From NCBI RefSeq assembly GCF_000024925.1, contig NC_013521.1, positions 3,038,001 to 3,102,000 on the forward strand: DNA of 64,000 nt, given 5' to 3'. The notes below the pieces were generated by a model. It worked only from the letters and a program-made list of their open reading frames with translations, had not been told where the DNA came from and made no database searches. Shown one piece after another: positions 23,118 to 30,291 of this stretch; within the stretch, counting starts at the first letter, position 1; the number at the start of each line of letters is the position of its first letter. The stretch comes from Sanguibacter keddieii DSM 10542. GTDB lineage: Bacteria; Actinomycetota; Actinomycetes; Actinomycetales; Cellulomonadaceae. The translations under genes were made by a program, and so were the position numbers.

Positions 23118-23774
23118 ATGACTGAGCCAGCCCCCCGGCCCGCCGACCCGACGAGCCCGAGCACCTCCCCCGTCGACACCGACACCGCCGCCCCCGAGCA
23201 GCGCACCGCGCAGCCCTCCGCCGCGGGCGGTCAGGCACCGTCGATGGCCGAGATCTTCCTCGCCCAGGCCGTCACCGAGGTCGAGTCGCACGTCGCGACG
23301 ACCGGGTGGGACGCGCCGCTGCGCGTGTTCGCGCTCGTCTCGACGCAGGCCGCCCTGGAGGCCGAGCCCGCTCTCGCCGACGCCCTCCCCACCGAGGCCG
23401 TCGACGCCGCGCGCGACAACCCGCTGCACCTCACGTCCGTCGAGCAGGACGGCGTGCCGGAGTCGATCCAGCTCGACGACCTCCTCGCCTCGATCACCTG
23501 GCCGGAGGCCGTCGCCGGCGCCGCGCTCGTCGTCGAGCGGATCATCCTCCCGCCGTCGGCCGAGGAGGGCGTCCCCGAGGACCCTTCTGCCGCGCTCGCC
23601 TACCTCGCCGAGCACCCGGACCGCCAGGACGTGCGGATGGCCGTGGGAGTGCTGCGCGACGGGACCTCGTGGTGCGCGCTGCGCACCCGCACGAACGACA
23701 CGGCGTCCGACGTCGCGGGCGGCCCGGCGCTGGTCCCGGGCCTGGTCGACGCGCTGCGCGCGACCTTCGACTGA
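23118..23774 (+). CDS. PPA1309 family conserved protein
   Basis: 218 aa. About 45 disordered Pro/Thr/Ser/Ala-rich residues lead to a compact domain with VFALVSTQAAL, SITWPEAVAGAALVVERI and an AVGVLRDGTSWCALRTR segment. This matches the actinobacteria-only PPA1309 family, whose function is unknown. Its position beside UPF0182 and the PDZ protease is the conserved one. A GAGACT box ends 6 nt before the ATG, so the mRNA may be leaderless. Confidence 0.85.
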   Translation: MTEPAPRPADPTSPSTSPVDTDTAAPEQRTAQPSAAGGQAPSMAEIFLAQAVTEVESHVATTGWDAPLRVFALVSTQAALEAEPALADALPTEAVDAARDNPLHLTSVEQDGVPESIQLDDLLASITWPEAVAGAALVVERIILPPSAEEGVPEDPSAALAYLAEHPDRQDVRMAVGVLRDGTSWCALRTRTNDTASDVAGGPALVPGLVDALRATFD

Positions 23775-23818
23775 GCCACCCGCGGTCGGTCGGCGGCCGT
23801 CGACCGGTACCGTCTGGC

Positions 23819-25006
23819 CTAGGAGCAGGTCGGCAGCGTGCTGCCCTCGCCGGCGCCGATCGCGACCATCGCGGCACGCGCCTCGGCAAGGGTGGAGACC
23901 TTCGCGACCTGGAGCCCGTCGGGCACGTGCCCGACGACCTCCTCGCAGTTGTCCGCGGGGGCGAGGAACCACGTGGCCCCGTCGCGGAGCGCGCCGTCGA
24001 GCTTCTGACGGATCCCGCCGATGGGGCCCACCTGGCCCGCGAGGTCCATGGTCCCGGTCCCGGCGATCACCTGACCGTTCACCTCGTCCTCGGGCGTCAT
24101 CCGGTCGATGATGCCGAGCGCGAACATGGTCCCGGCGCTCGGGCCGCCGATGTTGTCGATCTGGATGCTCACGTCGACCGGGAAGTCGAAGCTGCTCTGC
24201 ACCACGACACCCAGGCGAGACCCGTCGGAGCCGTCGCCGGGGTCCGTGGTCGTCACCGTGACGTCGGACGGCGAGCCGTCGCGGACGATCCCGAGGACCA
24301 CGTCGCTCCCCGGGGCGGTGCTGGCGAGGCGGTCGAGCAGGTCCTCGGACGAGACGAGGGCGTCACCGTCGAAGGACGCGATGACGTCGCCGTCCTCGAC
24401 GACGCCGCGGGCTCCCGAGCCCTCGACGGTCTCGACCGCGGTGATCGTCACGGGCACGTCGTACCCGAGCTCGGTGAGCGCGGCGTAGGTGGCCATCTCT
24501 TGCGACGACGTCATCTCGGCAGAGCTCTGCGCGTCCAGCTCCTCCCGGGAGACGGACGGGGGGAACACCGTCTCGACCGGGGCGACGACGCGCGTCGGGT
24601 CGAGCCAGCCCTGGACCACCTGGGCGAGGTTCACGGGATAGCCCGGGCCACCGCTCACCCCGACCGTCGTCAGGCGCAGCTCACCGGTCGACTCGTAGGT
24701 GGTCGCGCCGGTGATCTCGATGAGGTCGGTGCCGTCCACCTGGCCGAGGGTGTCGCGGGTGGGGCCCGGAGACCTCACGGCGTACGGGGAGGGCAGGACG
24801 GCGAGGCCCGAGAGCAGCAGGACCGTCACCATGAAGGAGATCCCGAGAGTCACCGAGCGCGCTGACGGTCGCTCACGGCCCGGGAGGGCGTAGGGCTCGC
24901 GGAGGTTGCGCTCGAGGGCGCTCTCCCGACCGTCGCCGGGCTGACCCGAGCCGTGCTCGGAGGGCTGCACCGGGGGCTGGGGGGTGGTGTTCTTCTTGCT
25001 GCGCAC
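23819..25006 (-). CDS. PDZ-domain Lon-like (S16) membrane protease
   Basis: 395 aa. A cytoplasmic N-terminus of about 50 residues and one transmembrane helix (about 52-72) are followed by an extracytoplasmic part with a PDZ domain (about 198-245). The C-terminal S16 domain carries the Ser-Lys dyad: Ser290 in GGPSAGTM and Lys335 in GGIRQKL. There is no AAA+ module, as in other PDZ-Lon proteins, so it acts ATP-independently on membrane or secreted substrates. The start GTG 25006 has GATGAT ending 6 nt upstream. It converges with PPA1309 across 44 bp. Confidence 0.93.
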   Translation of the reverse strand: MRSKKNTTPQPPVQPSEHGSGQPGDGRESALERNLREPYALPGRERPSARSVTLGISFMVTVLLLSGLAVLPSPYAVRSPGPTRDTLGQVDGTDLIEITGATTYESTGELRLTTVGVSGGPGYPVNLAQVVQGWLDPTRVVAPVETVFPPSVSREELDAQSSAEMTSSQEMATYAALTELGYDVPVTITAVETVEGSGARGVVEDGDVIASFDGDALVSSEDLLDRLASTAPGSDVVLGIVRDGSPSDVTVTTTDPGDGSDGSRLGVVVQSSFDFPVDVSIQIDNIGGPSAGTMFALGIIDRMTPEDEVNGQVIAGTGTMDLAGQVGPIGGIRQKLDGALRDGATWFLAPADNCEEVVGHVPDGLQVAKVSTLAEARAAMVAIGAGEGSTLPTCS

Positions 25007-25095
25007 CGACCCATCATCCCCGAGAACCCTGGCAGCGCGCTGAGGAGGCGCTCCGAGCGCGCCGCCAGGTCGGCGCGTCTGGTCGGCGCGTCAGG

Positions 25096-26196
25096 TCACC
25101 GGCGCCCGCGAGCCTGGCGCCACACCGCAGCGGTCCCGAGCAGGGCGACCGCGGCCCCCGCAGCCCCGAGCGCCGCGGCGTCCCGTCGTGCGACGCGTCG
25201 ACCGCCGACCCCGTTCCGGCCGCTCGTCTGCTCGACGAGCACCTCGAGGCAGTCCCGGCTCGACCACCCCGGCGACCAGCCGGCCGCGACCAGGCGTCGC
25301 GAGGTCACGGTCCAGGGGTAGACCGTGCAGGCGAGGTCGGAGGCCGGCGCCGGGAGCACCCCCAGACGGTGCAGCCGCTCGGCCGTCGCGAAGGCGACCG
25401 CGGCGGGCAGGTCGACGGCTCGCAGGCCGGAGACCTCGACGACCTCGTCGGGCCCGAGGACGTCCGGGAGGCCGTCGCGCACGGCTCCGACCGTGAGGAC
25501 ACCGGTGAGCCGACGCTCGACCGCGACCGCGACCGCCGCCCCGAGGTCGTCCAGGTGCACGAGCTGCCAGTCGCGGCGGACTCCGCGGACGGTGAGGATC
25601 CGGGGTGCCTCGAAGTGCCGGGTCAGGAGAGTGTCCACATCGGGTCCGACGAGCACCGCGGGGCGTAGGACCGTGACGCGCGCGAGCCCGTGGTCGGCCG
25701 CCGCCGCGAGGAGGGCGGCCTCGAAGGCCAGCAGGTCACCGGCGGCTCCGGAGTCGGGCGCAGCGGCGGCACCGTCGCCGTCAGCGCTGTCGGCGACGGT
25801 CGTCGGTCCGCCCGTGCCGTGCGCGTCGTGAACCTCGTCGGGGTCGTCGGGGTCGTCGATCAGCTGCCGGTCGGGCGCAGCCCCCTCGACCATCGCCGAG
25901 CTGATGCCGACCACGTGCTCGACGCCGGCCCTGGCGGCGGCCGCGACTGCGCTGCGCACCTGCTCGGCGGCCAGCGCGCGCTGCTCGGCCACCCGCCGGG
26001 TCGGGACCGCGGCGAAGTCGCCGGTCTGCCCCACGACCACGACGGCGTCGGCGCCCAGCAGGTCGTCTCGGGGCGCGGCGTCCGTGCCGTCTCCGGAGGC
26101 GCCGCCGCCGGTGCCGAGCACGGCCCGGAGCCCGCGGGCCACGGGCGAGTCGCCGAGGACCACGGTGCGCCCTGAGCGAACCAGGTGTGATGTCAT
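25096..26196 (-). CDS. Atypical SDR / NAD(P)-binding epimerase-like protein with C-terminal helix
   Basis: 366 aa. The N-terminus is Rossmann-like (VVLGDSPVARGLRAVLG), the middle contains HVVGISSAMVEG and VTVLRPAVLVGPD, typical of extended SDR proteins, and a hydrophobic stretch near the C-terminus (about 340-360) may anchor it in the membrane. A classical YxxxK pair is not evident, so enzymatic activity is uncertain. An acidic insert rich in Asp/Gly/Ala (about 130-155) interrupts the fold. ATG 26196 with GAGGTC upstream is chosen. It diverges from the Zincin_2 gene; TACCGT at 26232 is a plausible -10 for the latter. Confidence 0.75.
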   Translation of the reverse strand: MTSHLVRSGRTVVLGDSPVARGLRAVLGTGGGASGDGTDAAPRDDLLGADAVVVVGQTGDFAAVPTRRVAEQRALAAEQVRSAVAAAARAGVEHVVGISSAMVEGAAPDRQLIDDPDDPDEVHDAHGTGGPTTVADSADGDGAAAAPDSGAAGDLLAFEAALLAAAADHGLARVTVLRPAVLVGPDVDTLLTRHFEAPRILTVRGVRRDWQLVHLDDLGAAVAVAVERRLTGVLTVGAVRDGLPDVLGPDEVVEVSGLRAVDLPAAVAFATAERLHRLGVLPAPASDLACTVYPWTVTSRRLVAAGWSPGWSSRDCLEVLVEQTSGRNGVGGRRVARRDAAALGAAGAAVALLGTAAVWRQARGRR

Positions 26197-26282
26197 GGTG
26201 AATCTGACCTCTCGCGGTACGTCTGTGTGGTTACCGTAGTCAGATCGAAGCCCGGTCCGAGTCATCGCCCCAGGAGACCCTC

Positions 26283-27809
26283 ATGAGCAGCGACCCGTTC
26301 GACCCCAGCGGTGCGCCGCGCGAGCCCGACCCGAGCCAGTGGGAAGAGCTGCTGCGCTCGATGTTCGGGGCGGATGCCGACGAGGCCATGGCTGAGCTCA
26401 AGGCGAGGGGCCTCGACCCCGAGCTCCTCGCTGCTGGTTCCGCGCTGCAGAACGACCCCGCGATGCTCCGTCAGGTGCTCGAGCAGGTCAAGCAGATGCT
26501 CACCGCGACGGGCACCGGACCGGTCAACGCCGACGTCGCGCACGACGTCGCCCGCCAGGCTGCCGTCGCCGAGGGCGACCCGTCGCTGTCGGCTCGCGAC
26601 ACCCGTGTGGCGACCGAGGCGCTCTCCGTCGCCGAGCTGTGGCTGGACGCCGCGACCGAGCTGCCCCCGGGTGGAGGCCGGGCCGTCGCCTGGAGCCGTT
26701 CCGAGTGGGTCGAGCACACCCTCCCCGCCTGGAGCACCCTCGCCCAGCCTGTCGCGGCGTCTGTCGCGGACGCCCTGGGTGCGGTCCTGCGGGACCAGCT
26801 GCCCGAGGACCTCTCGGAGCTCGGCGGCCCGGAGGGCGGCATCCCCGGCATGGCGGGCCTGTCGACGTTCCTCGGTGGCACCGACGGGTTCGACCCTGCC
26901 CAGATGATGCGTCAGATCGGCTCGGCGGTGTTCGGCATGCAGGTCGGCACGGCCGCCGGCACCCTGTCCCGCGAGGTGTTCGGCGCGACCGACATCGGCG
27001 TGCCGCTGCTGAGCGAGCCTGCGACCGTCCTCGTGCCCACCAACGTGAGCGCCTTCGCCGAGGGGCTCGACGCCCCCGAGGACGAGGTCCGCCTGTTCCT
27101 CGCGCTCCGCGAGGTCGCCCACGCCCGTCTGTTCACCCACGTCTCGTGGCTGCGCGGGCACCTGCTCGGCCTGGTCGAGGCGTACGCGCAGGGCATCACG
27201 ATCGACATGTCTGCTCTCGAGTCCTCGATGCGCGAGATCGACCCGACCGACACCGAGGCCCTGCGTGGTGCCCTGTCCGGCGGGGTGTTCGGACTTCAGT
27301 CGACGCCCGAGCAGGAGGCCACGCTGCTGCGCCTCGAGACCGTGCTCGCGCTCGTCGAGGGCTGGGTCGACGAGGTCGCCGCCCAGGCGGCACTCCCCCA
27401 CCTGCCGCACGCCGTGGCGCTGCGCGAGATGATCCGTCGTCGCCGGGCTGCCGGTGGTCCGGCGGAGCAGACCTTCGCCTCGCTCGTCGGGCTGGAGCTG
27501 CGACCGCGGCGCTCGCGCGACGCCGCGACGCTGTGGGCGACCATCGCCGCCCAGGTCGGCACTGAGGCGCGCGACGGTGTCTGGGACCACCCGGACCTGC
27601 TGCCCGGCACCGAGGACCTCGACGACCCCGCGGGCTACTTCTCGCGTCGCGAGCAGGTCACGGCCGACCAGTCAGACGTCGACAAGGCCCTCGCGGAGAT
27701 CTTCGGGGAGGACAGCACGACGGACGCCCCGGCCACGGAGCCCTCGGACGACTCCTCCGACGGCGGGGCGACCGACGACGGCACGACGGACGGTCCGACC
27801 GACCGGTGA
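26283..27809 (+). CDS. Zinc-dependent metalloprotease-like protein (Zincin_2, formerly DUF2342)
   Basis: 508 aa. The family's core is recognisable: LREVAHARLFTHVSWLR (around residue 280) in place of a classical HExxH, preceded by DIGVPLLSEPATVLVPTN and followed by ALVEGWVDEVA. The family is annotated as zincin-like by fold, but catalytic activity has not to my knowledge been shown. The acidic C-terminal 40 residues are disordered. ATG 26283 has AGGAG upstream. The gene corresponds by position and family to Rv3195 in M. tuberculosis and converges with the YgjP-like gene with a 1-bp gap. Confidence 0.88.
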   Translation: MSSDPFDPSGAPREPDPSQWEELLRSMFGADADEAMAELKARGLDPELLAAGSALQNDPAMLRQVLEQVKQMLTATGTGPVNADVAHDVARQAAVAEGDPSLSARDTRVATEALSVAELWLDAATELPPGGGRAVAWSRSEWVEHTLPAWSTLAQPVAASVADALGAVLRDQLPEDLSELGGPEGGIPGMAGLSTFLGGTDGFDPAQMMRQIGSAVFGMQVGTAAGTLSREVFGATDIGVPLLSEPATVLVPTNVSAFAEGLDAPEDEVRLFLALREVAHARLFTHVSWLRGHLLGLVEAYAQGITIDMSALESSMREIDPTDTEALRGALSGGVFGLQSTPEQEATLLRLETVLALVEGWVDEVAAQAALPHLPHAVALREMIRRRRAAGGPAEQTFASLVGLELRPRRSRDAATLWATIAAQVGTEARDGVWDHPDLLPGTEDLDDPAGYFSRREQVTADQSDVDKALAEIFGEDSTTDAPATEPSDDSSDGGATDDGTTDGPTDR

Positions 27810-27810
27810 C

Positions 27811-28422
27811 CTAGGGCGGCCCCTGCCCGGTCTCGTCTGCCGCGTCGGCACCGCTCCCGTCGTCGTCCTCGTCTCCGTCGTCGGGCGGTACGCCGTCCGT
27901 CCCGGTGTCGCACGCGAACGAGAAGCCCTCGAGGAAGCCCCGGGCGCGCTCGGTGCGCGGGTAGGCGTCGAGCAACGCCCAGAACTCGGGGCCGTGTCCG
28001 GCGTGCAGGGTGTGCGCGAGCTCGTGCAGCAGCACGTAGTCGAGGACCCAGGCCGGCATGCCGCGCACGCGCGTGGAGATCCGGATGGACCTGTCCGGGA
28101 GGGTGCACGAGCCCCAGCGGCGCCCCTGCCGGCTGGACCACCGCACGGAGCTGGGGCGAGCCCTGCCGTCGAGGTACTTCTCCGACAGCAGCGCGGCACG
28201 CGTCTCGAGCCCCTCGTCCGAGGGGCGCCGTCGCTTCTCCTTGTCGGCCAGGCGCGCCACCATGCGCGCGACCCACTCACGTTCCTGGGCGCGCGAGAAC
28301 CGTGCGGGGATGGAGACGATCGTGCGGTCCCCGTCGCGGTACGCGCTCACCGTGCTCTTGCGTCGACGGCTCCGTCGCACCTCGATGGTGGGGTCTGGCA
28401 CTCCGTCGACGGTGTCGGGCAC
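27811..28422 (-). CDS. YgjP/WLM-type M48-like metallopeptidase
   Basis: 203 aa. The metal site is explicit: His133, Glu134 and His137 in LLHELAHTLH, with His143 in GHGPEFW. The N-terminal part carries RRWGSC and a basic DNA- or protein-binding-like stretch, as in the YgjP family. The last 40 residues are an acidic tail. The start GTG 28422 has no Shine-Dalgarno sequence but lies 6 nt after TACGGT (28429-28434), which indicates a leaderless mRNA. The substrate is unknown; relatives include SprT/Wss1-like peptidases. Confidence 0.88.
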   Translation of the reverse strand: MPDTVDGVPDPTIEVRRSRRRKSTVSAYRDGDRTIVSIPARFSRAQEREWVARMVARLADKEKRRRPSDEGLETRAALLSEKYLDGRARPSSVRWSSRQGRRWGSCTLPDRSIRISTRVRGMPAWVLDYVLLHELAHTLHAGHGPEFWALLDAYPRTERARGFLEGFSFACDTGTDGVPPDDGDEDDDGSGADAADETGQGPP

Positions 28423-28428
28423 ACACAG

Positions 28429-28434
28429 ACCGTA
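28429..28434 (-). promoter_or_regulatory. Leaderless -10 box (TACGGT) of the YgjP-like gene
   Basis: TACGGT ends exactly 6 nt before GTG 28422 on the minus strand; no ribosome binding site is present. Confidence 0.55.
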
Positions 28435-28578
28435 GCGTCTCGACGCCCTGGTGAGAAGCCCTTTCTGCGGCATGTCGTCTGGACTGTCCTCGACGTCACC
28501 CGCTCGACGCTGCCCTGTGGACAACTCCTCCGTGGGTCGCCGACGGGCGACGATGGACGCTCCGACGACAGGAGTGAC

Positions 28579-29442
28579 GTGCCCACGACCGACCTGCTGC
28601 GCTCCTCGCTGTGCGACGAGGCGAGGGCCCTCGAGCCCTGGGCCAGGTCCCGCGGCACGACCGGGCCGTCGGTCGTGGCCGCCCGTGCGACGGGGGTCGT
28701 CGCGCTCGTCGGCTGCGGGCGGCTCGGTGCCGTCGTGGTCGACGTCCTGGCCTCGGCGGGGGTCGAGACCGTCGTCCTCGACGACGCGCGCCAGGTCCGG
28801 CAGGCAGACGTGGGGGTCGGCGGTCTGCGCGAGCACCACGTGGGCCGGCGGCGCGACGACGCGGTGGGCGACGCGGCACGCCTCTCGCACCGCGCGCTGA
28901 GGGTCGGGCGCCGCGACGCGCTCTCGCCCGACGTGGTGGTCCTGGTCGTCGAGGACGGCGGCGAGGTGCTGCGGACGGCTCGGCTCATGGCCGAGGGGGT
29001 CGCGCACCTGGTGGTCACGGTGGCGGCGTGGGGCGCGGCGGTGGGGCCCTTCGTGCTCCCGGGGCTGACGGCCTGCATGCGCTGCGTCGAGCTGCAGGAC
29101 CCGTCGGACGGGAGGGCTGGCCGTGGGGCTGACGGACAGGCGGGACGAGGAGCCGGGCGAGACGTCGGCGCCGACATTCCGGGGCAGGTCGCTGGCGGGA
29201 CCGCGCACGTCCCCGGCGGGACGGGCCTGCCGCTCCTGGTGCCGCAGCCGTCGGTGGTCGCGGCGCTGGCCGGAGCGGTGGTCGCGGCGGAGGTGCTGGC
29301 CTACCTGGACGGGCGGCGGCCCGCGACAGCCGGGGCGAGCATCGAGGTCGAGGCCCTCGACGCCATGCCCCGGCTGCGGGGCTGGTCGGTGCACCCGCGC
29401 TGCGGGTGCACCGGGATGGGTGCCGTGGCACCCGGGTGCTGA
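28579..29442 (+). CDS. ThiF/E1-like adenylyltransferase-fold protein
   Basis: 287 aa. A central Rossmann segment (VALVGCGRLGAVVVDVL, then VVLDDARQV) resembles ThiF/MoeB E1-like enzymes, which adenylate the C-terminus of a ubiquitin-like carrier. A CMRC motif and a C-terminal CGC provide a likely zinc site. No ThiS/MoaD-like carrier, rhodanese or cyclodehydratase gene is adjacent, so the partner is unknown. A low-complexity Gly/Ala/Arg insert lies around residues 180-210. GTG 28579 has AGGAG 4 nt upstream. The same fold occurs at this place in other actinobacterial blocks. Confidence 0.75.
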   Translation: MPTTDLLRSSLCDEARALEPWARSRGTTGPSVVAARATGVVALVGCGRLGAVVVDVLASAGVETVVLDDARQVRQADVGVGGLREHHVGRRRDDAVGDAARLSHRALRVGRRDALSPDVVVLVVEDGGEVLRTARLMAEGVAHLVVTVAAWGAAVGPFVLPGLTACMRCVELQDPSDGRAGRGADGQAGRGAGRDVGADIPGQVAGGTAHVPGGTGLPLLVPQPSVVAALAGAVVAAEVLAYLDGRRPATAGASIEVEALDAMPRLRGWSVHPRCGCTGMGAVAPGC

Positions 29443-29458
29443 CGGGACGCTGCGTGCA

Positions 29459-29863
29459 TCACAGCACCTCGCTCTTGCGGGGACGTCCCCGCCCTCTCTT
29501 CTTCGCGACGACGACGCCGTCGACGAAGACCTCTCCACCCCAGACACCCCACGGCTCGGCGCGGTCGACCGCGCCGGTGAGGCACGCGGCCACCAGGGGG
29601 CACTCCTTGCAGAGGGCCTTCGCCTGCTCGACCTGGGTCGACTGCTCGGCGAACCAGAGCTCGGGGTCGTTGTTGCGGCAGGGGACGAGCCCGGCGACGA
29701 GCTCGTCGAACTCCCTGCCCTCGGTCTGGGTGAGTGTTGCTGCAGGTCGAGCGTCCCCGCGGACGGTCGCCTGGTCGTGCGTCGGCTCCTGGGTGGTGCT
29801 GGGTCGCGCCCAGGCCCCGGACCCGCCCTGTGACATCGTGTCGAGCAGCGTGGTAGGCCGCAC
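29459..29863 (-). CDS. whiB7: WhiB7-type iron-sulfur transcription regulator
   Basis: 134 aa. The WhiB [4Fe-4S] ligands are Cys62, Cys85, Cys88 and Cys94, followed by the GVWGG turn (106-110) that contacts sigma factor region 4. The C-terminal AT-hook RGRGRPRK (123-130) is diagnostic of WhiB7, which recruits RNA polymerase to AT-flanked promoters to switch on intrinsic resistance to ribosome-targeting antibiotics. The N-terminal 50 residues are unusually long and disordered. Start GTG 29863 has a near-perfect AAGGAGG. The 421-bp upstream region holds a WhiB7-type promoter, a leader ORF and an attenuator. The adjacent uvrD2 is the conserved neighbour. Confidence 0.95.
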   Translation of the reverse strand: MRPTTLLDTMSQGGSGAWARPSTTQEPTHDQATVRGDARPAATLTQTEGREFDELVAGLVPCRNNDPELWFAEQSTQVEQAKALCKECPLVAACLTGAVDRAEPWGVWGGEVFVDGVVVAKKRGRGRPRKSEVL

Positions 29864-29973
29864 GGTGTCCTCCTTGTATCCCTTGGTCTCACGTGTTCTG
29901 GCTGTGAGGGATGCGCGGAGCCCGGTACGACGAGCCGACCCCGCTGGGCGAGGACAGGCCGGTGGTACGCAGA

Positions 29974-30004
29974 AGGCCGCGGATCCCTGAGGACTCCGCG
30001 GCCT
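29974..30004 (-). terminator. Attenuator-like hairpin in the whiB7 leader
   Basis: Ten-bp perfect arms (29974-29983 and 29995-30004, AGGCCGCGGA/TCCGCGGCCT) with an 11-nt loop lie between the leader ORF stop and whiB7. The stem is followed by TTCT on the transcript. This is a candidate premature terminator that ribosome stalling on the leader could relieve. Confidence 0.65.
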
Positions 30005-30012
30005 GGACGGCA

Positions 30013-30032
30013 CGTCTGAGAGGTGTCAGACG
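30013..30032 (-). promoter_or_regulatory. Hairpin spanning the leader ORF stop codon
   Basis: Seven-bp arms 30013-30019 and 30026-30032 (CGTCTGA/TCAGACG) with a 6-nt loop contain the TGA stop of the leader ORF. A ribosome terminating or stalled here would block the stem and could alter folding of the attenuator just downstream. Confidence 0.5.
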
Positions 30033-30184
30033 GAGTGTGCCCTGGGTGCGGAGACGTGGGTGCGGTCGATGCCGGTGAACCGACGACGAGTGGAGACAGC
30101 GGTCGCGGCGGAGCCGACCTGCGCTGGGTAGCTCGCTGCGTCGCGGCTTCCGATGACCGTTGCGGTCATGATGTTGATCTCCAT
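30026..30184 (-). CDS. Leader ORF (52 aa) upstream of whiB7
   Basis: ATG 30184 follows AGGAGG by 10 nt and the frame runs 52 codons to TGA 30026-30028. The peptide starts MEINIMTATVIGSRD and has no known domain. It lies about 60 nt into the predicted whiB7 transcript, upstream of an attenuator-like hairpin. In mycobacteria and Streptomyces, whiB7/wblC leaders with an upstream ORF couple antibiotic-impaired translation to read-through. That this ORF does so is inference. A GTG at 30191 opens a competing 100-codon frame over the same leader (to 29889) and cannot be excluded. Confidence 0.6.
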   Translation of the reverse strand: MEINIMTATVIGSRDAASYPAQVGSAATAVSTRRRFTGIDRTHVSAPRAHSV

Positions 30185-30253
30185 CTAGCACCCACCTCCT
30201 CTCGTCTCGGGCTCTGGCCTCTCGACCGTCGCCGCTCCTTCAGGGACTCTTGA

Positions 30254-30291
30254 ACCTTAGGGCGGGCCGTTCTCGGCCCGCAAGTTAATTA
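30254..30291 (-). promoter_or_regulatory. WhiB7-type promoter of whiB7
   Basis: On the minus strand TTGCGG (30278-30283), an 18-bp spacer and TAAGGT (30254-30259) form the promoter. Directly upstream of the -35 is an AT-rich island (30284-30291, TAATTAAC), which is the known recognition mark for the WhiB7 AT-hook. The island overlaps the uvrD2 stop codon. The spacer is itself a perfect hairpin (30262-30281). Confidence 0.8.
30262..30281. terminator. Hairpin after uvrD2, inside the whiB7 promoter spacer
   Basis: GCGGGCCG and CGGCCCGC arms (8 bp) with a 4-nt TTCT/AGAA loop start 3 nt after the uvrD2 stop codon. It may end uvrD2 transcription, while the same DNA is the spacer between the whiB7 -35 and -10 boxes. 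Confidence 0.6.

Noticed and set aside
28579-29442. RiPP/TOMM biosynthesis system around the ThiF-like gene
   Set aside because: No YcaO, dehydrogenase or precursor peptide gene is adjacent; the gene sits in the conserved whiB7 block.
29889-30191. 100-codon minus-strand frame as a separate protein gene
   Set aside because: It covers the whiB7 leader, including the attenuator hairpin, and shows no domain. It is kept only as a possible alternative leader frame.
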